Origin: Alphaproteobacteria bacterium
GTDB taxonomy: Bacteria > Pseudomonadota > Alphaproteobacteria > Micropepsales > Micropepsaceae
Direction: 5' to 3'
Length of the DNA stretch: 6,295 nt
Assembly (NCBI GenBank): GCA_019508105.1
Contig: JAEKMB010000315.1
Coordinates: 1 to 6,295 of the forward strand
The translations under genes and the position numbers were made by a program. Shown in pieces: positions 1 to 6,049 of this stretch (its first letter is position 1; every line of letters begins with the position of its first letter). The notes below the pieces were generated by a model. That model made no database searches and was not told the DNA's origin. It worked only from the letters and a program-made list of their open reading frames with translations.

Positions 1-2319
1 GTCGCAATAAAGCGCGTCCTTGCGGATGTCGAAATAGAAGGCCGACAAGTCGTTGGTGCAGAAATTGAACAGTGTCGAATGGACCAGCCCGAAGTCGAAC
101 TTTTCGTACGCCTTGCGCACAGTGCCGTCCAGCTCGGACAGGCGCGCCAGCATGAAATGTTCCAGCTCCGGCATCTGGGAAGGTGCAATGCGCTCCTTCT
201 CGTCGAAGCCCGACAGGTTGGCCAGCATGAAGCGGATGGTGTTGCGCAGCCGGCGATAGGCTTCGACATTGGCCTTGATGATGTCTTCGCCGATGCGCAG
301 ATCCTCGGTGAAATCCGAGGACGCTGCCCATAGTCGAAGGATCTCGGCGCCATTCTTTTCCGCGATCACCTGCGGCGCCAGGGTGTTGCCCAGGCTCTTG
401 GACATTTTGCGGCCGTCCTTGTCCAGCACAAAGCCGTGGGTCAAGACGCCCTTGTACGGCGCATGGCCTGTGGTGCCGACGCTTTCCAGCAGCGAGGACT
501 GAAACCAGCCGCGATGCTGGTCGGAACCTTCCAGATAAAGGTCGGCGCGTTCGGCCTTGGGCCAGTTGGCATCGATGGGCTGCTCCACCACAAAAACATG
601 GGTGGAACCGGAATCGAACCACACGTCCAGAATGTCGGTGACCTGTTCGAAGTCGTCGGGACTACGGCCCTCGCCCAGAAAACGCGACGGCGGCGAAGTG
701 AACCAGGCATCGGCGCCTTCGGCCTCGAAGGCCTGCTCGATGCGCTTGAAGACCGCGGGATCGTTCAGGACCTGGCCGGTCTTCGTGTCCACGAAGATCG
801 CCAGCGGCACGCCCCAGGCGCGCTGGCGCGACAGCACCCAATCGGGGCGGCTCTCCACCATGGAGCCGATCCGGTTGGCACCGCGCGGCGGATACCACTG
901 CGTCTCGCCGATCGCCGTCAGCGCCAGTTCGCGCAACGTCTTTCCGTTCATAAACGGCTTATCGATCGCCACAAACCATTGCGGCGTGGCGCGGAAGATC
1001 ACCGGCGCCTTGGAGCGCCAACTGTGGGGATAGGAATGGCGCAGCGCCCCCTTGGCCAAAAGCTTGCCATGGGCGATCAGCTCCTTGATCACCGCGCCAT
1101 TGGCGTCGCCGTCCTTGCCTTCCGGGGTCAGGATGCGCTTGCCGGCAAAGCCCGGAACATGCGCCGCATAGCTGCCGTCCGGCTGCACCAGGCTGAAGGC
1201 GTCGGGATTCTTGGCCGGATAATCGCGGTCCAGGCCGAGCAACAGCTCAAAGTCATCCTCGCCATGGCCGGGCGCGTTATGGACAAAGCCGGTGCCGGTG
1301 TCGGCGGTGACAAAACCGGCCGGCAGCACCGGCACGTCGAAATCATAGCCCAGGCTGCGCAACGGATGCGCCGCCACCAGCGCGGTCAGCTCGTCCGCAG
1401 ATACCGTGCGCACGCGGCTGATCATCATCTTGGCGTGCTTGGCCACCTGTTCCGCCAAGGTGTCGGCCAAGAGCAGATGCTCGCTGGGCCGCGCCAGGCT
1501 GCCATCGGTGGCGTCAGCCACCTGATAAAGGCCGTAGGAAATATCGGGTGAGAAAGCGATGGCGCGATTGCCCGGAATGGTCCAGGGCGTGGTGGTCCAG
1601 ATCACGACGAAAGTGTGCGCCAGTTCCGGTGACGACTTCACCAGGGGAAATTTCACATAGATGGTGGGCGACTGTTTCTCGTGATACTCGACCTCGGCGT
1701 CGGCCAGGGCGGTCTTCTCGACCGGTGACCACATCACCGGGCGGAAGCCGCGATACAGCAGCCCGTTCTCCACGAACTTCATGGCCTCGCGCGCAATCGC
1801 CGCCTCGGCCTTGAAGTTCATGGTGGTGTAGGGATGCTCGAAATCGCCGATCTGGCCCAGCCGCTTGATCTGCTCGCGCTGGATGTTCAGCCAGTGCGCC
1901 GCGAACTTGCGGCATTCGGTGCGCAGTACATCCTTGGGGATGTCGTCCTTGGCCTTGCCTTGGCTGCGGAATTGTTCTTCCACCTTCCATTCGATGGGAA
2001 GGCCGTGGCAGTCCCAGCCCGGCACATAAGGCGCGTCCTTGCCCAGCATGCCCTGGCTGCGCACCACAAAGTCCTTGAGGATGTGGTTGAGGCCGGTGCC
2101 CGAATGGATGTCGCCATTGGCATAGATCGGGCCGTCATGCAGCACGAACAAAGGCCGGCCCTTGGCCCGCGCCCGTAGCTTGCCGTACAGGTCCATGTCC
2201 GCCCACCGCGCCAGCCATTTGGGCTCGGCCGCCGGCAGCCCCGCTTTCATGGGAAAGTCGGTGACAGGCAGGAACATGGTTGCCCGGTAATCGGGGGTTT
2301 CGGCGGGTTTATCGGCCAT
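1..2319 (-). CDS. ileS: Isoleucyl-tRNA synthetase, 3' end outside window
   Basis: Class I aminoacyl-tRNA synthetase that charges tRNA-Ile with isoleucine in the cytoplasm and hydrolyses misactivated valine. The frame is open from ATG 2319 to the window edge (773 codons; the family is usually about 930-960 residues, so the anticodon-binding end and C-terminal zinc region are missing). Visible landmarks are the HIGH region (NGDIHSGTGLN, H72-T75), WDCHGLPIEW soon after, the CP1 editing-site signature WTTTPW (W241-W246), APGHGEDD with E354-D356 in the editing pocket, WFDSG from W567, a GSDQHRGWF block, and KMSKS at residues 638-642 (394-408). The HIGH motif reads HSGT, which is unusual. The start has only a weak upstream AGAAG, but the N-terminus (TDFPMKAGLP) fits the family. 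It is last in the visible operon, 37 bp after ribF. In many proteobacteria lspA follows ileS, but that would be off-window. The identification is very secure. Confidence 0.97.
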   Translation of the reverse strand, partial: MADKPAETPDYRATMFLPVTDFPMKAGLPAAEPKWLARWADMDLYGKLRARAKGRPLFVLHDGPIYANGDIHSGTGLNHILKDFVVRSQGMLGKDAPYVPGWDCHGLPIEWKVEEQFRSQGKAKDDIPKDVLRTECRKFAAHWLNIQREQIKRLGQIGDFEHPYTTMNFKAEAAIAREAMKFVENGLLYRGFRPVMWSPVEKTALADAEVEYHEKQSPTIYVKFPLVKSSPELAHTFVVIWTTTPWTIPGNRAIAFSPDISYGLYQVADATDGSLARPSEHLLLADTLAEQVAKHAKMMISRVRTVSADELTALVAAHPLRSLGYDFDVPVLPAGFVTADTGTGFVHNAPGHGEDDFELLLGLDRDYPAKNPDAFSLVQPDGSYAAHVPGFAGKRILTPEGKDGDANGAVIKELIAHGKLLAKGALRHSYPHSWRSKAPVIFRATPQWFVAIDKPFMNGKTLRELALTAIGETQWYPPRGANRIGSMVESRPDWVLSRQRAWGVPLAIFVDTKTGQVLNDPAVFKRIEQAFEAEGADAWFTSPPSRFLGEGRSPDDFEQVTDILDVWFDSGSTHVFVVEQPIDANWPKAERADLYLEGSDQHRGWFQSSLLESVGTTGHAPYKGVLTHGFVLDKDGRKMSKSLGNTLAPQVIAEKNGAEILRLWAASSDFTEDLRIGEDIIKANVEAYRRLRNTIRFMLANLSGFDEKERIAPSQMPELEHFMLARLSELDGTVRKAYEKFDFGLVHSTLFNFCTNDLSAFYFDIRKDALYCD

Positions 2320-2356
2320 GAGGGACGCTTCTAACAGGGGGTGTCCAAACCGTCCA

Positions 2357-3304
2357 CTAGGCCGTTTTCGCGAGGATTTCCCGTGCCTTGGCCGCGTCAG
2401 AGCGGATCTGGGCGATCAGGGCGTCCAGGTCCGCGAACTTGGCTTCGGGACGGATATACTGGATCAGCTCCACCGACAGATACTTGCCATACAGGTCGCC
2501 GTCGAAGTCGAACAGGTGGGTCTCCATCAGCGGTACAGGCACCTGGTACATCGGGCGGATGCCGAAATTGGCCACGCCGTCATGGCGCGAAACCGCCCGG
2601 TCGCCTTCCAGGATATTGACCCGCACCGCATAGACCCCGAAGGCGGGCGCCAGGCAATGGCCCAGATGCATGTTGGCGGTGGGAAAGCCCATGGTGCGGC
2701 CGCGCGCATCGCCATGCTCGACCCGCGCCTCCACCGCCCAAGGATGACCCAAGAGACGCGCCGCCTCTTCCGGCCGCGCCTCCTTGAGCATCCGGCGGAT
2801 CAGGGTGGAGGAAATCTTCTCATCGCCCGATGCCGTGACAGTATCGAAAGCGGTGACCGTGAAGCCTTCCATTTCGCCCATATAAGAGAGCGTGGCGAGA
2901 TTGCCGGCGCGCCTCTGGCCGAATTCAAAATCATGGCCGACCACGGCGCCGGAAATGCCAAGGCCATGGACCAGGACATTGAGAACAAAATCCTGCGGCG
3001 TGCGGCGCGCCATCTCGGCGTCGAAATTCAGGGCGAACAGCGCATCCACGCCCAGATCGGCCAAAAGCCGCGCCTTGGCGCGCAGCGGCGTCAGGCGGAA
3101 ACTCTCAGGCGAAGGCCTGAAGAATTCCTGCGGATGCGGCTCGAAACTCAGCACTGCCAGCGGACTGCGGCGCGCTTCGGCCTGGACCTTGGCCTCCGCG
3201 ATCAGGGCGCGGTGGCCCCGGTGCACGCCGTCGAAATTGCCGATCGCCACCACCGCACCGCGCAAGGCGGCGGGCACGTCGTCATAATGGCGGAAGATGC
3301 GCAT
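2357..3304 (-). CDS. ribF: Bifunctional riboflavin kinase / FAD synthetase
   Basis: Converts riboflavin to FMN (kinase) and FMN to FAD (adenylyltransferase) in the cytoplasm, supplying flavin cofactors. The 315-residue product matches the usual length of about 305-325. The N-terminal nucleotidyltransferase domain (about 1-175) shows GNFDGVHRGH at residues 22-31, with the ATP-binding HxGH, then SFEPHPQEFF near 53-62 and the ISST..R signature at 164-170. The C-terminal kinase domain (about 180-315) shows GFPTAN (206-211) with the metal/ATP-binding PTAN, and METHLFDFDGDLYG starting at M260, where E261 matches the conserved catalytic glutamate. I chose ATG 3304, preceded by AAAGGG. An in-frame ATG at 3352 would add 16 residues with no family resemblance and overlap the upstream gene. 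It lies 13 bp after the MaoC gene and 37 bp before ileS. A ribF-ileS pairing is common in proteobacteria. Confidence 0.97.
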   Translation of the reverse strand: MRIFRHYDDVPAALRGAVVAIGNFDGVHRGHRALIAEAKVQAEARRSPLAVLSFEPHPQEFFRPSPESFRLTPLRAKARLLADLGVDALFALNFDAEMARRTPQDFVLNVLVHGLGISGAVVGHDFEFGQRRAGNLATLSYMGEMEGFTVTAFDTVTASGDEKISSTLIRRMLKEARPEEAARLLGHPWAVEARVEHGDARGRTMGFPTANMHLGHCLAPAFGVYAVRVNILEGDRAVSRHDGVANFGIRPMYQVPVPLMETHLFDFDGDLYGKYLSVELIQYIRPEAKFADLDALIAQIRSDAAKAREILAKTA

Positions 3305-3317
3305 CAAGCCCTTTGCA

Positions 3318-3740
3318 TCAACCCGAGGTCGGACGCTTGGGCGCCAACACATGCGCCTCCGACGTCAGCACCAGCTTGCCATCCACGGTGCAGGCGCAAT
3401 CCATCATCACCGCGCGGCCATTGATTTCCCGTACCGTGGCCGACGTCACCACCTTGTCGCCGATCCGCACCGGGATCTTGAAGACGATGCTGGCCGACAG
3501 GAAGATCGAGCCCTCCCCCGGAAGCTGGGTGCCCAAGAGCGCCGAGATATAGCCGATACTGAGCGCGCCGTGCGCGACGCGGCCGCGGAACACGGTCTTG
3601 CGCGCGAACTCCTCGTCGAAATGCACCGGGTTCATGTCGCCGGTGGCTTCACCGAATAATTGCACGTCCCGCTCGGTGACGGTGTGTTCGATGCTGGCCG
3701 ACATGCCGGGCCTGAGTTCGTCGAGATACACGCTGGGCAT
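3318..3740 (-). CDS. MaoC-family (R)-specific enoyl-CoA hydratase
   Basis: A 140-residue single-hotdog protein of the MaoC/PhaJ type. Characterised relatives hydrate trans-2-enoyl-CoA to (R)-3-hydroxyacyl-CoA, linking beta-oxidation to polyhydroxyalkanoate or other acyl metabolism. The sequence shows the hydratase signature GDMNPVHFDEEFA, with D35 and H40 at the spacing of the catalytic Asp/His pair in PhaJ, followed by F51 and AHGALSIGYIS (56-66), the central hotdog helix. The length fits a single-domain hydratase. The substrate cannot be read from sequence; phaJ is a plausible but unproven name, so I leave the symbol empty. ATG 3740 sits 3 bp after the stop of the HAD gene, and the GGTGA that contains that stop can serve as its ribosome-binding site, so translational coupling is likely. 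Its stop is 13 bp from ribF. Confidence 0.92.
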   Translation of the reverse strand: MPSVYLDELRPGMSASIEHTVTERDVQLFGEATGDMNPVHFDEEFARKTVFRGRVAHGALSIGYISALLGTQLPGEGSIFLSASIVFKIPVRIGDKVVTSATVREINGRAVMMDCACTVDGKLVLTSEAHVLAPKRPTSG

Positions 3741-3743
3741 CGT

Positions 3744-4655
3744 TCACCAGGTCAGTTTGCGGGTGACGGTTCCCGCGCTCGCCCCGAACCGGGTGAACAA
3801 GGCCGCCATATGTTCGTCAGTATAAGGTGCAATCTCCTCGCCATGAACCCCGTCGGCGATAAACAAAGCCTCCAGGCCTGCGTCATTGGCGCCCTTTATG
3901 TCGGTCAACAACCCGTCGCCCACCGCCAGGGGGCGTTTGGGGCTCGGTCTGTTGGCGGCTTGCGCCGCCAGGGCAGCAGCGTCCAGGGCGGCCCGATAGA
4001 CCGGCAAATGCGGCTTGCCGTAATAGATCACCGCGCCTCCCAGGGCCTCGTACGCCTTGGCCAGCGAGCCGGCGCAATAGAACAGTCTTTCGCCCCGGTG
4101 CACCACCAGGTCGGGATTGGCGCAGAGCATGGTGAGGCCGCGGGCCTTCATCGCCGCCAGCTCCTCGGCATAATCGGCCACCGTCTCCGCCGCGTCGTCG
4201 CGCAGCCCGATGGCCAGTGCCACCGCGGCATCGGCGATGCCGGTGCGGCGGATATCCAGGCCCTGGATCATCGGCAGGTCGCGGTCAGGACCGATATAAT
4301 GCAGCGGCAAGGTGCCCGCGGCACTGCGCCGTACCAGTTCTTCGCGCGCCGCGCCGCCGGAACTGACAATGGCGTCATAGCAATCGGGCGGCAGGCCATA
4401 ACTGGCGCATTGCACGGCCACTTCCGCCGGCACCCGCGGCGCATTGGTCAGCAGCACCACCGGGCCGTGTTTTTCCTTAAAACGGTATAACGCCTCGGCG
4501 GCGTCGGGATGATGGCGGTGGCCGTCATGCACCACGCCCCAAACGTCGCAGATCAGGGCGTCATGTCCCGAGGCAACCTCGGAAAGGCCGGAAATCAGGC
4601 GTGGCAGCGGCATGGCGGGGAGATAACGATCGGAAAGGCAAACAGGCGATGCCAC
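3744..4655 (-). CDS. HAD-superfamily class IIA hydrolase (TIGR01459-like)
   Basis: A probable NagD-like phosphatase of the haloacid dehalogenase superfamily, subclass IIA, resembling the mostly alphaproteobacterial TIGR01459 group. The natural substrate is unknown. Using GTG 4655 as residue 1, the nucleophile motif is CDVWGVVHDG with D37; motif II is LLTNAPR with T70-N71; the motif III lysine is K214 in YYGKP; motif IV is GDGLLTDIKGAND with D247 and D252. The region between motifs II and III (about 80-205) is the C2-type cap expected of IIA enzymes. The position two after D37, normally the acid/base Asp, is W39. The GTG start has a purine-rich AGGGAAGGG upstream and gives 303 residues. ATG 4613 (289 residues) fits the usual family N-terminus but lacks a Shine-Dalgarno, so the start is unsettled. 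It follows the EAL gene by 32 bp and precedes the MaoC gene by 3 bp. Confidence 0.9.
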   Translation of the reverse strand: MASPVCLSDRYLPAMPLPRLISGLSEVASGHDALICDVWGVVHDGHRHHPDAAEALYRFKEKHGPVVLLTNAPRVPAEVAVQCASYGLPPDCYDAIVSSGGAAREELVRRSAAGTLPLHYIGPDRDLPMIQGLDIRRTGIADAAVALAIGLRDDAAETVADYAEELAAMKARGLTMLCANPDLVVHRGERLFYCAGSLAKAYEALGGAVIYYGKPHLPVYRAALDAAALAAQAANRPSPKRPLAVGDGLLTDIKGANDAGLEALFIADGVHGEEIAPYTDEHMAALFTRFGASAGTVTRKLTW

Positions 4656-4657
4656 GG

Positions 4658-4666
4658 CCCTTCCCT
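4658..4666 (-). promoter_or_regulatory. Ribosome-binding site for the HAD gene GTG start
   Basis: The minus strand carries AGGGAAGGG ending two bases before GTG 4655. AGGG lies seven bases from the GTG, a workable Shine-Dalgarno distance. No comparable purine run precedes the alternative ATG at 4613, so this site is the main argument for the longer form of the hydrolase. Confidence 0.4.
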
Positions 4667-4687
4667 GGGGTCAACCGCGCGGCCCGG

Positions 4688-5962
4688 TCAGCCGGCTCTT
4701 TTAAACGGGATCACCGGGGCTGCTTCCAAGGCACTGACCGGCTTGAGGGAATCCTCGCGCACGGCGCGCGGCTCGCCGAACAGATAGCCTTGGGCATAAT
4801 CCACGGCGTAATCCAGCAGTTGCACCACGGTCTTTTCGTCCTCGACGTGCTCGGCGATCAGGTTCAGGCCATGGCGGGTGAGCAGCTTCTTGAAATCCTC
4901 GGCGGCTATGGCGGCGCCGGCGCCGTTCATGCCGCGCATCAGCGTGTCCGAGCGCACCTTGAGATAGCGGAAGCCGATGGCTTTGAGGCGCAGGAAATCG
5001 ATCGCCAGGCTTTCGACATGGTCCATGCTGAGGGCAACACCGATGGTGGCCAGGGCGGCGAGATTCTTCTCGCCTTCGATGCCGGCGTCCCGCACCGCCT
5101 GCTGGCTGAACTCGAAGATGATCTGGCCGGCCAGGTCCCGGTTCACCCGCATATACTCCAGGAACTGGGGGAAGAATTCCTTGTCCGCCAAGGTTTCGCC
5201 CGAGATGTTGCAGAAGATGCCGATATCGCGGTTCTTCTGGGTCAGGCGGCGCACGATCTGCACGCAGCGGAACAGAAGAAGATTGTCCACCACGCTCATC
5301 AGGCCGGCGCGGCCCGCCACCTGCATATACTGGTCGGGCATGATGATCTGGCCTTCGGAATCGCGCAGGCGCGACAAAGCCTCGTAGTAACGCAGCTTTC
5401 TTTGCGGCAGGCTGACGATGGGCTGCAGATAGAGATCGACGCGGTTCTGTTCCAGGCTGGCGCGGATGGTCTCCAGCAGCTCGCCCCGGGGAGAGGCAGT
5501 ATCGCTCAGGGTATGGAGATAGGCGCCGGCCGGACCGCGCTGGGACCGGGCCGCCCCTTCCCGCGGCACTGCCGCGGCACTGCGCGAGATCTTGCCGGCG
5601 AAATCGCGCATCAGGGTTTCCAGCACCTTCAGCTCGGCGACGATCTTGCGTTCCTGGCTGGAGGCGCGCTGCTCGATCAGCCCGCCCAGTTCGTCCAGCC
5701 GCATATGGGTGTCGCTGAGAGCGGACTCAAAATCCATATGGCCCTTGCGCAGATGCGCCATCTCGCGGGCGATGGCGCGCTTGTCGCGGCGGCGGGCAAA
5801 ACCGGCCAGGACCTGCTGCAACGAGATGAAGCCCACCATGCCCGACAGGATGGCGACCGGCCAGCCAATGAACAGCGCCAGGCCGGCGCCCAAGGTGGCG
5901 CAAGCGAAGAACAGGCTGAGGGTCAACAAGGCCTTGGTGAAGGCAGGGATGCGTTCGCTCAT
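4688..5962 (-). CDS. Membrane-anchored degenerate EAL protein, TipF-like
   Basis: A 424-residue protein resembling Caulobacter TipF, a c-di-GMP receptor needed for placing and starting the polar flagellum. In order: two TM segments (about 11-34 and 36-55) joined at a Pro, then RRRDKR (57-62), suggesting both termini are cytoplasmic; a charged helical, probably coiled-coil stretch (about 63-127); a flexible Ala/Pro/Arg/Gly linker (about 126-160); and an EAL domain (about 161-400). In that domain YLQPIV, E194-A-L, N252, E284, K335, E371 and Q391 (AQGYLFGEP) are kept. The usual DDFGxGxSS loop is replaced by D314-H315-V-E, and the Asp after the conserved Lys is Arg, so phosphodiesterase activity is doubtful and c-di-GMP binding more likely. 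I chose ATG 5962; a TTG at 6007 would add 15 charged residues, but it lies where a CtrA-dependent promoter would place the transcript start. The TipF link rests on architecture and motifs from memory; a generic EAL protein is the alternative. Confidence 0.85.
   Translation of the reverse strand: MSERIPAFTKALLTLSLFFACATLGAGLALFIGWPVAILSGMVGFISLQQVLAGFARRRDKRAIAREMAHLRKGHMDFESALSDTHMRLDELGGLIEQRASSQERKIVAELKVLETLMRDFAGKISRSAAAVPREGAARSQRGPAGAYLHTLSDTASPRGELLETIRASLEQNRVDLYLQPIVSLPQRKLRYYEALSRLRDSEGQIIMPDQYMQVAGRAGLMSVVDNLLLFRCVQIVRRLTQKNRDIGIFCNISGETLADKEFFPQFLEYMRVNRDLAGQIIFEFSQQAVRDAGIEGEKNLAALATIGVALSMDHVESLAIDFLRLKAIGFRYLKVRSDTLMRGMNGAGAAIAAEDFKKLLTRHGLNLIAEHVEDEKTVVQLLDYAVDYAQGYLFGEPRAVREDSLKPVSALEAAPVIPFKRAG
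5561..5582. repeat. Perfect 11-bp tandem duplication in EAL gene linker
   Basis: The plus-strand unit CCGCGGCACTG occurs twice back to back (5561-5571 and 5572-5582). It lies in the segment encoding the flexible linker between the helical region and the EAL domain (about residues 128-134). Since 11 is not a multiple of three, the copies are read in different frames (SAA then VPR), yet the reading frame stays open on both sides. Confidence 0.8.
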
Positions 5963-6003
5963 CCGGCGATCATGCCGCCAGCCCGTTTCCAATTCCTTAA
6001 CCA

Positions 6004-6018
6004 GCAAAAAACAGGCCT
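6004..6018 (-). promoter_or_regulatory. Possible sigma-54-like promoter core
   Basis: The minus strand reads AGGC at 6018-6015 and TTGC at 6007-6004, with the two diagnostic dinucleotides GG and GC separated by exactly ten bases, as in the sigma-54 consensus TGGCACG-N4-TTGC. The -24 half is otherwise poor (AGGCCT instead of TGGCAC). If real, transcription would start near 5992 and ATG 5962 would be the start codon. Flagellar genes often use sigma-54, which makes it worth noting, but a match of this quality can easily be chance. Confidence 0.2.
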
Positions 6019-6030
6019 TACGGGGTTCTG
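6006..6030 (-). terminator. Weak possible terminator (imperfect stem plus T6)
   Basis: Downstream of the Gly/Tyr-rich gene, CAG (6030-6028) can pair with CTG (6014-6012) and CC with GG inside, followed directly by six T residues (6011-6006). The stem is short and interrupted by an asymmetric internal loop, so this is at best a weak intrinsic terminator. It overlaps the sigma-54-like match, and at most one of the two readings need be true. Confidence 0.15.
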
Positions 6031-6034
6031 CCGG

Positions 6035-6049
6035 TTAAGAAGTGATTAA
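6035..6049 (-). promoter_or_regulatory. CtrA-type binding box (TTAA-N7-TTAAC)
   Basis: On the minus strand two TTAA half-sites (6049-6046 and 6038-6035) are separated by exactly seven bases and the second is followed by CC. This equals the full consensus of the alphaproteobacterial cell-cycle response regulator CtrA, TTAA-N7-TTAAC. The box starts right after the stop of the Gly/Tyr-rich gene, and the trailing C points toward the EAL gene. The ATG at 5962 is 72 bp downstream, a normal distance if the box overlaps the -35 region. A further TTAA lies at 5997-6000. I see no clear -10 element, so the site is supported by consensus and position only. Confidence 0.6.

Noticed and set aside
436..1551. 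Long plus-strand open frame of 371 codons
   Set aside because: It lies antisense to ileS in exact codon register. In that register it is interrupted only by TTA, CTA or TCA codons in ileS, which are rare at this GC content. The product has no recognisable domain, while the minus strand has clear IleS motifs.
2320..2356. Terminator or leader element between ribF and ileS
   Set aside because: The 37-bp gap has no stable hairpin with a T-run and is too short for an attenuator or riboswitch.
2318..3424. Plus-strand open frame of 368 codons
   Set aside because: Codon-register antisense shadow of ribF that runs into the MaoC gene; no domain is visible and the opposite strand is certain.
3660..4490. 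Plus-strand open frame of 276 codons
   Set aside because: Codon-register shadow of the HAD and MaoC genes, which share one frame; this explains why the shadow spans both.
4656..4687. TTGACC as a -35 box for a separate promoter of the HAD gene
   Set aside because: No -10-like sequence is found at a suitable distance; the region downstream is GC-rich coding sequence.
5986..6000. Second CtrA-like box on the plus strand near the EAL start
   Set aside because: One half is TTAACC but the partner at 7-bp spacing is TTTC, a poor match, so I list only the perfect box.
4601..6049. Plus-strand open frame of 482 codons, the longest in the window
   Set aside because: Codon-register shadow of the EAL gene. 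Its product is an Ala/Gln/His-rich string without recognisable motifs, and it has no operon context.
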